Position numbers and translations under genes: made by a program
The notes under the pieces: model-generated
The model's database searches: none
What the model saw: only the letters and a program-made list of their open reading frames with translations
What the model was told of the DNA's origin: nothing
Origin: Devosia subaequoris
GTDB taxonomy: Bacteria > Pseudomonadota > Alphaproteobacteria > Rhizobiales > Devosiaceae
Assembly: GCF_014197055.1 (NCBI RefSeq)
Contig: NZ_JACIEW010000001.1
Span: 496,001-560,000, forward strand
Direction of reading: 5' to 3'
DNA: 64,000 bases
Shown here: one piece after another, positions 37,442 to 48,508 of the stretch
How positions within the stretch are numbered: position 1 is the first letter of the stretch
Layout: each line of letters opens with the position of its first letter

Positions 37442-37927
37442 CTATGCGTTAAGGACTGCAATCGAGAGATTGAGGTAGGTGGCAAAGCTTACCCAGGCCA
37501 GATAAGGCACGAACAGCCAAGCGGCGAGTTGATCGCGTTTGCGTGCAATGACGATGAAACCGACAATGGCGAACCAAAGTGCAATGATGATGGCAAGTGC
37601 CAGCCAGGGCATGTTGGCGCCGAACCAGGTTGGCGACCACGCCCAATTGAGCAGCATCTGCACGCCCCAAAGTGTCATGGCCGTGGATTTGGGTTGATCC
37701 ATCCAGATGCGCCAACCCGCCACGGCAATCATGACATACAGCGTGAACCAGACCGGCCCGAAAACCCAGTTGGGTGGGTTGAGAGGCGGTTTGGTGAGCT
37801 CTTCAAACCATGGACCCGGCGCCGTCTGGCTACCAATAAGGCCGCCGACACCCACAACGAGAGCCAGAAAGATCGCCAAAGTTATCAGTGACTGCGGGCG
37901 ACGATATTCGGAGGTGGCCGCGGACAT
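37442..37927 (-). CDS. tspO: TspO/MBR family membrane protein
   Basis: The 161-residue protein has five hydrophobic segments and the family phrases PPLNPPNWVFGPVWFTLYV, NWAWSPTWFGA and the end SFATYLNLSIAVLN. TspO proteins are membrane proteins that bind tetrapyrroles and act in stress or pigment regulation in alphaproteobacteria. The start at ATG 37927 has CAGGAGAGC upstream. No pigment genes are nearby. Confidence 0.93.
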   Translation of the reverse strand: MSAATSEYRRPQSLITLAIFLALVVGVGGLIGSQTAPGPWFEELTKPPLNPPNWVFGPVWFTLYVMIAVAGWRIWMDQPKSTAMTLWGVQMLLNWAWSPTWFGANMPWLALAIIIALWFAIVGFIVIARKRDQLAAWLFVPYLAWVSFATYLNLSIAVLNA

Positions 37928-38049
37928 ATTGCTCTCCTGTTGGACTTCTTTTGAGAAGAACGACGAAAAACGTGTCGTGGTTCACCTTTGACCTGCGCGG
38001 CAAACTAGTCAACCAAGCACTCGTGCCCAGTCCAACAGGACGGTTACGC

Positions 38050-39333
38050 CTACTTGTGCAGGAGATGACAGTAAAAGCCGTCGGTATTTGTACGGTGTGG
38101 CGTCAGGCAAATGCCGCCGCCGGGGGTGGTCAGGCCGTTGGGGAGATCGGTGATCAGCGTCTGGCGCCAGGCGGTGGCCATGTCATGGGATTGGAAGCCG
38201 GGATTGGCCGCTAGGAAAGCGGCTGCCTGATCGTCATTCTCCTCGGGGAGGATGGAACAGGTGATATAGACCAAGGTGCCACCTGGCTTGAGGTAGCGCG
38301 CTGCTTCCACCAGCAGAGCCGCCTGTTCGGACTGGCGCTGGGCAAGCAGTTCCGGCGTCAGCTTCCATTTGGTATCCGGGCGGCGACGCCAGGTGCCAGT
38401 TCCGGTGCAGGGCGCATCGACCACCACGCGATCCATCTTGCCGACCAGATCATCCAGTGCGCCATCCTGCGGAGCACGGACCTGGGCATTGCGCACGGTG
38501 TTGCGCTTGAGGCGGTCATAAATCGGCGCGAGCCGCGAACGGTCGGCGTCATAGGCAAAAATCTGGCCCTTATTGCCCATGGTCGCGGCGAAGGCCAAAG
38601 TCTTGCCCCCTGCCCCGGCGCAGAGATCGAGCACCTGTTCGCCCTCCCGGGCGCCGGCCAGCATAGCCACGATCTGGCTGCCCTGGTCCTGCACCTCGAA
38701 CCAGCCCTTCTGATAGCCTTCGTCGGTGGTGACATTCGGCGTGCGGGCATCGCGTGGGCCGGCCGGCATGGTGATACCGAAGGGGGCGATGGTGGTGGGT
38801 TGGGGGGAAAACCGCGCCAGCGACTTCATCACCTTTTCGGGCGATGCCTTGAGCGCATTGGCCCGCAGATCGAGCGAGGGGCGGCCGGCCATCGCCGCGC
38901 CTTCAGCAATCCACTCGTCGCCAAAGGCGCGTTCGAGCGAGGGCGCAAGCCACTCAGGTAGATCGGCTCGGGCTGCCGCTGGGGCGTTTGAGAGATCGGC
39001 TGTTGCGCCGGCAATTTCTTCGGGCGTGAGCGGCTGGGGAGCATGGCTATCGCCCTCGAAGGCCGCAGCGAGGCTTTCCGGCGTTTCGCCCCAGTCGCGC
39101 ATGGCAACAGCCAGCACGAGGGCACGGGGGCTGTCGCTGCCCATGGCCGCAGCATGGGAGGCGCGGCGGCGCAGCGCGTCATAGACCAGATTGCCGATGG
39201 CGGCGCGATCTCCAGCGCCGGCAAAGCGATTATTGATGCCCCAGGCCTTCAGCGCTTCCGAGACGGGTCGGTGCCGCGTCTCCACGTCGGAGAGGACTTC
39301 AATGGCGGCGGCGAGACGGCCGGGAAGGCGCAT
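38050..39333 (-). CDS. rsmB: RsmB/NOP-family rRNA cytosine-C5 methyltransferase
   Basis: The 427-residue protein methylates cytosine in rRNA, probably position 967 of 16S. It has an N-terminal NusB-like RNA-binding part, the SAM-binding VLDLCAGAGGKTLAF, the Cys loop VDAPCTGTGTWRRRPD and the second Cys in VYITCSILPEEND. The last residues GFYCHLLHK are typical. It overlaps nothing and starts 3 bp after the MAPEG gene stop. Confidence 0.9.
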   Translation of the reverse strand: MRLPGRLAAAIEVLSDVETRHRPVSEALKAWGINNRFAGAGDRAAIGNLVYDALRRRASHAAAMGSDSPRALVLAVAMRDWGETPESLAAAFEGDSHAPQPLTPEEIAGATADLSNAPAAARADLPEWLAPSLERAFGDEWIAEGAAMAGRPSLDLRANALKASPEKVMKSLARFSPQPTTIAPFGITMPAGPRDARTPNVTTDEGYQKGWFEVQDQGSQIVAMLAGAREGEQVLDLCAGAGGKTLAFAATMGNKGQIFAYDADRSRLAPIYDRLKRNTVRNAQVRAPQDGALDDLVGKMDRVVVDAPCTGTGTWRRRPDTKWKLTPELLAQRQSEQAALLVEAARYLKPGGTLVYITCSILPEENDDQAAAFLAANPGFQSHDMATAWRQTLITDLPNGLTTPGGGICLTPHRTNTDGFYCHLLHK

Positions 39334-39336
39334 GGG

Positions 39337-39771
39337 TCAAATACCTGGGGCGAGAAGAATGCGGAGCGTCAGCCATAGCCAGAATAGCGCCAGCACGGCA
39401 AGGCCGGCCACATAGGCTGCAAAGCGACGGTGGACGCGATTGGTGGTGACATGGATCACCGCGTGTACATAGCGCAGCGCGACGAAGAGCCAGGCGAGGA
39501 TGAGCGTGGCCCAGCCCACAAGGCCACTGCCCAGAGCGAGCAAGGCGCCGACAAAGAACAGCACCGGGAGTTGGAATTGATTATCGAAGCTGTTTGAAAG
39601 CAATCGGGCCTTGAGGGGATATGCCGTGCGATCGACTGCAATGTCGGCAACTGCAATCTCCCCCCGCATTACCCTGGGCACCCTCTCTTTTCCCATCCAG
39701 ATCAGCAGGACCAGGGTCAACAGGACCTGAGCGGCCATGGCGAGGACGAGAAGCTTCTCGAGAAGAGGCAC
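39337..39771 (-). CDS. MAPEG family membrane protein
   Basis: The 144-residue protein has four membrane segments and the MAPEG-like stretch SNSFDNQFQLPVLFFVGALLA followed by ALRYVHAVIHVTTNRVHRR. The superfamily includes glutathione-dependent membrane enzymes, but bacterial members like this one have no known substrate. It is 3 bp upstream of rsmB in the direction of transcription and probably cotranscribed with it. Confidence 0.85.
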   Translation of the reverse strand: MPLLEKLLVLAMAAQVLLTLVLLIWMGKERVPRVMRGEIAVADIAVDRTAYPLKARLLSNSFDNQFQLPVLFFVGALLALGSGLVGWATLILAWLFVALRYVHAVIHVTTNRVHRRFAAYVAGLAVLALFWLWLTLRILLAPGI

Positions 39772-39940
39772 GGTTCAGGCTCCGGTAGAGAGTCGGGAAA
39801 TGGGCGCAAGGGCCTGTTTGAGAATCATATTTTCCCGACGTGGTGGGGATTGGCGCGCAGCGCCAGGCCACGCGCACCAATGTGTGCGCTGCTACCGCTT
39901 TCGAATGGTGACGAACATCCCGCGTGGTGAATGAGTGCCC

Positions 39941-40165
39941 TCAGGAGCCGCTCTGCTCCTTCTGCCGGGACCGCCACACGGTCGCGGCTGACGTCGCCGA
40001 CTCCTGCACGATCACTTCAGCATCGGGGTCGCCAGACGCCCGGGCTTCGCCGATGGCCGCCTCGATGGCGGCCTCTCGACTGGTGAATGGCGCCGACGTA
40101 GTGCCGCGATTGGTGTGCTGCCAGGCCCCTTCACGCAGACATACTATATAGTGACATTCGCTCAT
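39941..40165 (-). CDS. Small DUF2188-like protein
   Basis: The 74-residue product (MSECHYIVCLREGAWQHTNR) has a central SREAAIEAAIGEARASGDPDAEVIVQ, close in pattern to DUF2188 proteins (a W/K start, then repeated Ala helices and a VI strand). A strong ribosome site, GGGAGGAAG, precedes ATG 40165. Function is unknown. It lies after guaB on the same strand, 68 bp away. Confidence 0.6.
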   Translation of the reverse strand: MSECHYIVCLREGAWQHTNRGTTSAPFTSREAAIEAAIGEARASGDPDAEVIVQESATSAATVWRSRQKEQSGS

Positions 40166-40233
40166 CGAGACTTCCTCCCTTGCCTACAACGCAGCAGGAT
40201 GCGCCGCGTTGCAGGCAGAAGGCAAGCCGGTGA

Positions 40234-41901
<1,668 letters not shown>

Positions 41902-41979
41902 CTAGTCCTGCGCTAGCCACCGGCCCATAATGTTCGCACCGCATTCGCGGCCTATTCCGATTCACCCCGGTTTCCTGCC

Positions 41980-43365
41980 TTGATCCGCGTTACCCCGCTC
42001 ATCCTGGCGGTCGCTCTGTTCATGGAACAGATGGACTCGACCGTCATCGCGACGTCGCTGCCCGCGATTGCCAATGACATCGGCACTGAGCCGATTGCGC
42101 TGAAGCTCGCGCTGACGGCGTATTTCGTGGCGCTGGCCATCTTCATTCCGATCAGCGGCTGGATGGCCGATCGATTTGGCGCCAAGAATATCTTTCGGCT
42201 GGCGATCTTCGTGTTCATGCTTGGGTCGCTTGCCTGTTCCTTCGCCTATTCGCTGGAAACTTTCGTGGGCTCGCGCTTCTTCCAGGGCATCGGCTCGTCG
42301 ATGATGACGCCGGTTGGACGGCTGTTGCTGGTGCGCTCCACCCCGCGCAACGAACTGGTGGCCGCCATGGCGTGGCTGACCATACCCGCGCTGATAGCCC
42401 CGGTTTCCGGACCACTTATCGGCGGGTTTCTGACAACCTATCTTTCCTGGCACTGGATCTTCTGGATCAATATTCCCATCGGTATTGCCGGGATCATCTT
42501 TTCCAGCATCTATCTCCAGGTGCCCGACGAGCGCACGCCGCGGTCGGTCGACATGGTCGGGTTCTTCATTGCGGCCGTCGCCTTTGCCGGATCGGTGTTC
42601 GGGCTGTCGGTGATCAGCCTACCGGCCCTGCCGATTATTTACGGTTACATGACACTGGCAATTGGGGTGACTGCGGCCCTGCTCTATTTGCTGCATGCCC
42701 GCAAGACGAAATATCCCCTGCTCGATCCGAGCCTGTTCCGTCACAAACTGTTCCGCTCTTCGGTCACCGGGGGATCGTTTTTCCGCATTGGCGTGGGCGC
42801 CATGCCCTTCCTGCTGCCGCTGATGCTGCAGCTCGGTTTCGGGCTCAATCCGTTTCAGTCCGGCGCCATCACGTTCGTATCGGCGATTGGCGCGATCATG
42901 AGCAAGTTCATTGCCGAGCGGATCTTTGCGCGCTTCGGCTTTCCGCGCGTATTGGGCTTGGCGGCAGTGTTTGGTGGTCTCCTGATCGCAGCGCAGGGAC
43001 TGTTCACCACCGAAACGCCAGTCGCGGTAATGATGATCATCCTGCTTGCGGGCGGCGTGCTGCGCTCGATCTTTTTTACCGGCACCAACGCCATCGGCTA
43101 TGCCGATATCTCCGACGAAGAAGCCAGCCAGGCCACCGCCATCGTTGCGGTGGGCCAGCAACTCTCGGTCGCTTTCGGAGTGGCGGTGGCCGGCGCCATT
43201 TTGGAGATCACCACGACTTTCAGTGGCGGCCACCTGACGCTGCTCAATTTTCAGATTGCCTTTTTCGCCGTTGGGGGCATGAGCGCCCTCGCCGGTATCA
43301 TCTATTTCCGCCTGCCGCATGACGCCGGCAACAATGTTTCCGGCCACAGGGCCGCCCGGGAGTGA
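41980..43365 (+). CDS. DHA2-type MFS drug/solute exporter, first copy
   Basis: The 461-residue protein starts at TTG 41980 (MIRVTPLILAVALFMEQMDS) and has the DHA2-family opening MDSTVIATSLPAIANDIGTEP. The loop motif GWMADRFGAKNIF sits between helices 2 and 3, and about 12-14 membrane segments are seen. It should be a proton-driven exporter in the inner membrane, of unknown substrate. The next gene is a paralogue of equal length with many identical stretches. No regulator or outer-membrane partner is adjacent. Confidence 0.9.
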   Translation: MIRVTPLILAVALFMEQMDSTVIATSLPAIANDIGTEPIALKLALTAYFVALAIFIPISGWMADRFGAKNIFRLAIFVFMLGSLACSFAYSLETFVGSRFFQGIGSSMMTPVGRLLLVRSTPRNELVAAMAWLTIPALIAPVSGPLIGGFLTTYLSWHWIFWINIPIGIAGIIFSSIYLQVPDERTPRSVDMVGFFIAAVAFAGSVFGLSVISLPALPIIYGYMTLAIGVTAALLYLLHARKTKYPLLDPSLFRHKLFRSSVTGGSFFRIGVGAMPFLLPLMLQLGFGLNPFQSGAITFVSAIGAIMSKFIAERIFARFGFPRVLGLAAVFGGLLIAAQGLFTTETPVAVMMIILLAGGVLRSIFFTGTNAIGYADISDEEASQATAIVAVGQQLSVAFGVAVAGAILEITTTFSGGHLTLLNFQIAFFAVGGMSALAGIIYFRLPHDAGNNVSGHRAARE

Positions 43366-43396
43366 GCGGCACCGAAATATTGGGCCGAAACAATAC

Positions 43397-44782
43397 ATGT
43401 CGCGCGCAACACCTCTGATTCTCGCCACGGCGATCTTCATGGAGAACATGGATTCCACGGTGATCGCCACCTCGCTGGCGGCCATTGCGGCCGATATCGG
43501 CACCGATCCTATCTCGCTCAAACTGGCGCTGACCGCCTATCTCGTGGCCCTGGCCATCTTCATTCCGATTTCGAGCTGGATGGCAGACCGGTTCGGCGCC
43601 CGCCGGGTGTTCCGGCTGGCCATGCTGGTCTTCATGATCGGCTCGATCGCCTGTGCCTTTTCCGGCTCGCTGGCCCAGTTCGTTGGCGCCCGCTTCATTC
43701 AGGGCATGGGCGGCGCGATGATGGGACCGGTGGCACGGCTGGTGCTGGTGCGGATGACGCCGCGCCATCAATTGGTCGACGCCATGGCCTGGCTAACCAT
43801 TCCGGGTCTGATCGGCCCCATTGTCGGCCCACCTTTTGGCGGGTTCCTGACCACCTATTTCTCCTGGCACTGGATCTTCATCATCAATATTCCCATCGGC
43901 CTGCTCGGCATGGCGCTGGTGGGGCTGGCGCTGCCCAGCGAGACGCGCAACAAGCCACGCAGTATCGACGGCAAGGGTTTTGTGCTGGCGGGGCTTGCCT
44001 TTGCGCTCTTTGCCTTCGGCTGCTCGGTCGTCAGCCTACCGGCCCTGCCCCCGGTCTATGGGGTGGTCGCGGCCAGCCTGGGCATCGGTCTGGGATATTT
44101 CTACATCCGCCATGCGCTATCGACGGAGTATCCGCTGCTCGATCTGCGACTGCTGCGCCTGCCGATCTTCCGGGTTTCTGTGGTGGCGGGCAGCTTCTTC
44201 CGCCTCGGCCAGGGCGCGGTGCCATTTCTTTTCCCGCTGATGCTGCAACTCGGCTTTGGCCTGTCACCGTTCGAAAGCGGCATGGTGACCTTTGTCGCCG
44301 CCATCGGAGCTCTGGCCGCCAAATTCGTCGCCAACCGGATCTTCAAACGCTGGGGATTCAAATACCCGCTGCTGATTGCCAGCCTGGTTTCGACCCTGGG
44401 TATTCTGGTGATGGGCTTTTATGTGCCGGGCACACCGATCCCGTTGATGCTGGGGATCCTGGTGTTCACTGGGTTCTGGCAATCCACGTTCTGGACTGGG
44501 TCCAATGCCTTCGTGTTCGCCGATGTGGACGACAAGGATGCCGGTCAGGCCAACGTCATAAGCCAGGTCTGGGGACAGTTGATGTTCGCCATGGGCGTGG
44601 CAGTGGGCGGTGGCACACTCGAACTCGCGCATCGCCTGCGCGGCGGGGGCGAACTGGCCCTGGCCGATTTCCACATCGCCTTTTTCGTGGTCTCGGCCAT
44701 CAGTGCTGTCGCAGTCGTCATGTTCCTGCGCATTCCGCGCAATGCGGGCCACCAGTTGATGAGCGGCCCGCATATGCATTGA
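43397..44782 (+). CDS. DHA2-type MFS drug/solute exporter, second copy
   Basis: I start at ATG 43397 (MSRATPLILATAIFMENMDS), which aligns with the first copy and gives 461 residues. The shared phrases TVIATSLAAIAADIGTDP, LALTAYLVALAIFIPISSW and RLGQGAVPFLFPLMLQLGFG show a tandem duplication. The gap to the first copy is 31 bp, so they are likely cotranscribed. A short hairpin TGATCC/GGATCA (44780-44797) sits at the end, between this gene and the convergent solute-binding protein. Confidence 0.9.
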   Translation: MSRATPLILATAIFMENMDSTVIATSLAAIAADIGTDPISLKLALTAYLVALAIFIPISSWMADRFGARRVFRLAMLVFMIGSIACAFSGSLAQFVGARFIQGMGGAMMGPVARLVLVRMTPRHQLVDAMAWLTIPGLIGPIVGPPFGGFLTTYFSWHWIFIINIPIGLLGMALVGLALPSETRNKPRSIDGKGFVLAGLAFALFAFGCSVVSLPALPPVYGVVAASLGIGLGYFYIRHALSTEYPLLDLRLLRLPIFRVSVVAGSFFRLGQGAVPFLFPLMLQLGFGLSPFESGMVTFVAAIGALAAKFVANRIFKRWGFKYPLLIASLVSTLGILVMGFYVPGTPIPLMLGILVFTGFWQSTFWTGSNAFVFADVDDKDAGQANVISQVWGQLMFAMGVAVGGGTLELAHRLRGGGELALADFHIAFFVVSAISAVAVVMFLRIPRNAGHQLMSGPHMH

Positions 44783-44794
44783 TCCGGCGAAGGA

Positions 44795-46372
44795 TCAGTT
44801 CACCGTAACCCAGCGCAGCATGAGGAAGTTGTCCGGACGCTGCACCAAATCAACTCCGTCACGCGCGGCCCAGACCAGGGGCTCTTCATAGAGCGGCACA
44901 TAGGCCGTTTCGTCCTGAATGATGCCCGCGACTTCGTCCAGCATCTCCTGGCGGGCTGCCGGATCGAGTTCCTGCTGGATCTGGGGCAGCAATTCATCGA
45001 TGCGCGCATTGGAATAGCCGCCGAAGTTCCAGGTCCCGAGCTGCTCGGTCGGTGTGTGCGCCAGGAAGCGGATCGGGTGCTCGGCGTCGAACGTGCCCGG
45101 CGACCAGCCGAGGAGGTAGAGGTCGGCATTGTCCTCGCGCAGTTCGGGCCAGTAATTGGCGACCGGCATGGTTTCAAGTTCGGCGTTCAACCCCACCTGC
45201 TGCAGCATGCCGGTGATGGCCAGGCACACATCGGCGTCATTGAGATAGCGGTCATTGGGGCAGCGGAAGCTAAAGGTGAAACCCTCGGGATAACCCGCTT
45301 CGGCCAGCAAGGCGCGGGCTGCATCGGGGTCGTAGGCCGGGCGTTCGGTGTGAGCTGCCGAATAGCCCGAGAGCCCTGCAGGCTGCAACTGCGCCGCCGG
45401 CTTGGCGAGACCGCCCATGATCACCTGGACGATCGCAGGAACATTGACCGCGTGCGCGACGGCCTGGCGGACGCGCGCATCGGTGAAGGGATTCCCCTCG
45501 ACATTGCCGTCGGTGAAATAGAGCGTGTCCTTGTCCTGGCTGAAGCCGAGCATGATGACGCGCGCCTCGACCCCGGAGAACACTGTGATCCCATCGGTTT
45601 CGGCCAGGCGAGGCGCGTTCTGTACCGGCACCGTGGTCAACATATCGAGTTCGCCCGACAGGAGCGCGGCGATGGCCGTGGCCGAATTGGTGATCGGGCT
45701 CAGCACGGCCTCGGTGAGGTTGTGTTCGGGCTCATCCCACCAATCGGGGTTGGCCACCAGGCGCGTGGCAACGCCCGGCTCGCGCGTGTCGAGCATGAAC
45801 GGACCGGTGCCGTTCGCGTTCAGGGTCGCGTAGGTTTCGCTGTCCCGCGCCGGCGCGGTCGCGCCATTGGCCTCGGCCCAGTCGCGATCGAGAATCATCC
45901 AGTTGGCGATGCTGTCGGGAAACAGCGGATTGGGGCCATTGGTGATGAACTCGACGGTATAATCATCCACCACCCGCAATTCGCTGACCGGCGCGAACCA
46001 GGATTTCACATCCGACTGCTCGGAAATTGCGCGCTCATAGGAAAACAGCACGTCATCGGCATTGAACTGGGCACCATCCTGAAAGGTGACTCCCTCGCGC
46101 AGAGTAAAACGCCAGCCGTCCTCCTCGCCAGTCAAGGGTTCCCAGGCGGTGGCCAGGGATGGCTCGATGGCCATGTCCTTGCCGCGTCGCACCAGCCCCT
46201 CATAGATATTGTTCAGGAACGAGGTGACCGGCGCCAGATTGGCGGCATGCGGGTCCATGGTCTGCGGGTCGGTGGCGGCCGACCAGCGGAAGGTTTCGGC
46301 CATGGCGGTGCCGCCGAGCAGGGCGACCATCGATGTGGCCAGGAATATTCGGGTAGTGGTATGACGCAACAT
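44795..46372 (-). CDS. Orphan family-5 ABC solute-binding protein
   Basis: From ATG 46372, behind GGGAGGAACCC, the 525-residue protein has a signal peptide (MLRHTTTRIFLATSMVALLG, cleavage near AMAE). It then shows the SBP_bac_5 pattern: DPQTMDPHAANLAPV, WRFTLREGVTFQDGAQFNAD and SFRCPNDRYLND. Such proteins deliver peptides, nickel or glycosides to Opp-type permeases from the periplasm. No permease or ATPase is next to it, so it must share a transporter coded elsewhere. It is unlike the binding protein at 61.7-63.6 kb in length and detail. Confidence 0.88.
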   Translation of the reverse strand: MLRHTTTRIFLATSMVALLGGTAMAETFRWSAATDPQTMDPHAANLAPVTSFLNNIYEGLVRRGKDMAIEPSLATAWEPLTGEEDGWRFTLREGVTFQDGAQFNADDVLFSYERAISEQSDVKSWFAPVSELRVVDDYTVEFITNGPNPLFPDSIANWMILDRDWAEANGATAPARDSETYATLNANGTGPFMLDTREPGVATRLVANPDWWDEPEHNLTEAVLSPITNSATAIAALLSGELDMLTTVPVQNAPRLAETDGITVFSGVEARVIMLGFSQDKDTLYFTDGNVEGNPFTDARVRQAVAHAVNVPAIVQVIMGGLAKPAAQLQPAGLSGYSAAHTERPAYDPDAARALLAEAGYPEGFTFSFRCPNDRYLNDADVCLAITGMLQQVGLNAELETMPVANYWPELREDNADLYLLGWSPGTFDAEHPIRFLAHTPTEQLGTWNFGGYSNARIDELLPQIQQELDPAARQEMLDEVAGIIQDETAYVPLYEEPLVWAARDGVDLVQRPDNFLMLRWVTVN

Positions 46373-46593
46373 GGGTTCCTCCCGGGTCATTACTGCAGCC
46401 AGCATTTCAGCCTTGGCCACAATGACCAAGTGCAATGTCTAAGAAGTGTTCGATTTTGCGCCGCGTGCGGTTACCGGGCCGGACTGCTTTTTCTTTGCGT
46501 GGCATCACTTTGAGCACTGACGTGCCTGGTGGGCCGCCATGGCCAGCCGAGTAACCCACCATTCAAGCAAAGCCCTCATGGCCTCCGCCTCTG

Positions 46594-46616
46594 AAATCAC
46601 TCCACCGGAGTAATTT
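46594..46616 (-). repeat. Post-stop hairpin, copy D (after rlmE)
   Basis: AAATCACTCC pairs with GGAGTAATTT around loop ACC, overlapping the first bases of the rlmE stop codon. The only irregular position is C-A on the plus strand but U-G in minus-strand RNA, exactly as in copy B. The flank CCATTCAAGCAAAGCCCTC matches copy B's CCATTCGAGCATAGCTCTC closely. The intergenic stretch 46373-46593 holds no recognisable gene. Confidence 0.7.
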
Positions 46617-47337
46617 AGTCTTCGGCCGAGCCGGAGCCCTTGAATCCCTTCGCGACCAGATAGGCCTCCGCCGAATCCTTGCGGCTCGAAGGCGGCTTGA
46701 CGTGAAAAGTCGTCGCAAAGTGCCGCTTGAGCATGTGCAGCAGCTCATGCTCGGTTCCACCCTGAAACACCTTGGCCACGAAGGACCCGCCGGGATTGAG
46801 CACCTGGATCGCGAAATCGGCGGCGATTTCGATCAGATGCACGATCCGCAGATGGTCGGTGGCGCGGTGGCCGGTGGTGGGCCAGGCCATGTCGCTCATC
46901 ACCACATCGGCGCCGTGACCGCCCATGGCCTCGATCAGCATGGCAGGCGCATCCTCCTCGGTGAAGTCCTTCTTGAGCAGGATGACGCCGGGGATAGCGT
47001 CCATATCGAGATAGTCGATGCCCACGATCAACGGATGCTCGGTTGTGGAGCCAACCGCACTGGCCGCCACTTGCGACCAGCCGCCGGGCGCGGCGCCGAG
47101 ATCGACCACGCGCATGCCCTTCTTGAAGAGCTTGTGCTTCTCGTTGATCTCCCGAATCTTGAAGGCGGCGCGGGACCGGTAGCCCTCGGCGCGAGCGCGC
47201 GCCACATAAGGATCGTTGAGCTGGCGTTCGAGCCATTTGGTCGAAGCAACCTTGCGGCCCTTGGCCGTTTTCACCCTGATCTTGAGGTCCTTGTCGGACT
47301 TGCGGCCGCCCGTGCCCAGCGCCTTGTTATTGGCCAT
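46615..47337 (-). CDS. rlmE: 23S rRNA (uridine-2552-2'-O)-methyltransferase
   Basis: RlmE (FtsJ/RrmJ) methylates the ribose of U2552 in the A loop of 23S rRNA. The 240-residue product has a basic N-terminal extension, then YRSRAAFKIREINEKHKLF, the SAM loop VVDLGAAPGGWSQ, the catalytic Asp in DVVMSDMAWPTTGH, Lys in FVAKVFQGG and a C-terminal KPPSSRKDSAEAYLVAKGF. Its start lies within the last 11 bp of the upstream Ppx/GppA gene, so the two are coupled. Confidence 0.96.
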   Translation of the reverse strand: MANNKALGTGGRKSDKDLKIRVKTAKGRKVASTKWLERQLNDPYVARARAEGYRSRAAFKIREINEKHKLFKKGMRVVDLGAAPGGWSQVAASAVGSTTEHPLIVGIDYLDMDAIPGVILLKKDFTEEDAPAMLIEAMGGHGADVVMSDMAWPTTGHRATDHLRIVHLIEIAADFAIQVLNPGGSFVAKVFQGGTEHELLHMLKRHFATTFHVKPPSSRKDSAEAYLVAKGFKGSGSAED

Positions 47338-48508
47338 TGCCTTGCCTCCTGGGGTAGCGGTTCGGGCGCTTCTGCGAACGGTCGGCGTCCATCAGGGAAA
47401 TCAGAATGCCTTCACGCAAACCGCGGTCGGCCACGCGGACACGTTCGGTCGGCCATTCGCGGCGAATGGCTTCGAAAATGGCGCAGCCGGGCAGCACCAG
47501 ATCGGCGCGGTCCTTACCGATGCAGGCATGGGCAACACGGCGCTCGAACGGCATGCCGAGCAGTGCCCGCATGGTTTCATCGACCTGGTCGCGCCGCATC
47601 CAGAGGCCATCGACCTTCTGCCGCTCATAGCGCTCCAGCCCCAGATGCAACCCGGCCAGCGTCGTCACAGTGCCCGAGGTCCCGATCAGGTGCACCGGGT
47701 GGGTGCCAATCATCTGCTTGAGCTTTTCGCGGCCGCGGAACTGGCGCAGATGCGAGCCGACATGTTCGACCATGGCCTCGAACACTTCGGGGGTGACATC
47801 GACGCCGCCGAACTTTTCGGCAATCGAGACCACGCCCACCGGCAGGGATTGCCAGGAGCGGATGGAGGCCGACATGCGGCCCTGGGCGCGCGGGCGTCCC
47901 CCACGAAAATCGAGCCAGGCAAGCTCGGAGGAGCCGCCGCCAATGTCGAACATCAGCGCGCCCTGCGCTGCGCCATCGATCAGGTCGGCACAGCCCGTCA
48001 CCGCCAATTCGGCCTCGGTGCGGCGATCGACGATTTCGAGTTCGAGGCCGACTTCATTCCGGACACGGTCAAGAAAGGCCGTTCCGTTCTCGGCGGCGCG
48101 GCAGGCCTCGGTGGCGATCAGGCGCATGCGGCTGGGTTGATGGTCGCGCAGCTTGTTGCGGCACTGGCGCAGGGCGTCCAGCGTGCGGTCCATAGCCGCA
48201 TCGGATAGCCGACCGGTGACCGACACCCCCTCCCCCAGGCGGACGATTCGGGTGAACCCATCGAGCACGCGGAAGCCGCGCTCATGCGGACGGGCGATCA
48301 ACAATCGGCAATTATTGGTGCCCAGGTCCAGCGCCGCATAGAGCGGGCCACGACCGCGTCTGGGATGGGGGGCGTTTGGGGTCCGTTGTTCCGGCACGGC
48401 AGGCGGGGCTGCGCCCGCCCGCTCCCTCCGGCTCTGGCCGGAAGAGACGCCGGCTCCGGCCTCGTCCACAAGGGCCGAGACCAGGGCGGACCGAACAGGT
48501 TCGGTCAC
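47327..48508 (-). CDS. Ppx/GppA family phosphatase
   Basis: The family hydrolyses polyphosphate or pppGpp. I take GTG 48508 (MTEPVRSALVSALVDEAGAG) because AAGGAGCC lies at the right distance; the frame runs further upstream without sense. The 393-residue protein has about 60 extra residues (Pro/Arg-rich) before the actin-like ATPase fold begins at YAALDLGTNNCRLLIARP. MRLIATEACRAAENG, MFDIGGGSSELAW and HLIGTSGTVTTLAG follow. Pairing with rlmE is usual in alphaproteobacteria. Which substrate it prefers cannot be told. Confidence 0.9.
   Translation of the reverse strand: MTEPVRSALVSALVDEAGAGVSSGQSRRERAGAAPPAVPEQRTPNAPHPRRGRGPLYAALDLGTNNCRLLIARPHERGFRVLDGFTRIVRLGEGVSVTGRLSDAAMDRTLDALRQCRNKLRDHQPSRMRLIATEACRAAENGTAFLDRVRNEVGLELEIVDRRTEAELAVTGCADLIDGAAQGALMFDIGGGSSELAWLDFRGGRPRAQGRMSASIRSWQSLPVGVVSIAEKFGGVDVTPEVFEAMVEHVGSHLRQFRGREKLKQMIGTHPVHLIGTSGTVTTLAGLHLGLERYERQKVDGLWMRRDQVDETMRALLGMPFERRVAHACIGKDRADLVLPGCAIFEAIRREWPTERVRVADRGLREGILISLMDADRSQKRPNRYPRRQGNGQ

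Noticed and set aside
45056-46513. A 485-codon open frame on the plus strand opposite the orphan solute-binding protein
   Set aside because: Antisense shadow; no ribosome site and no recognisable domain.
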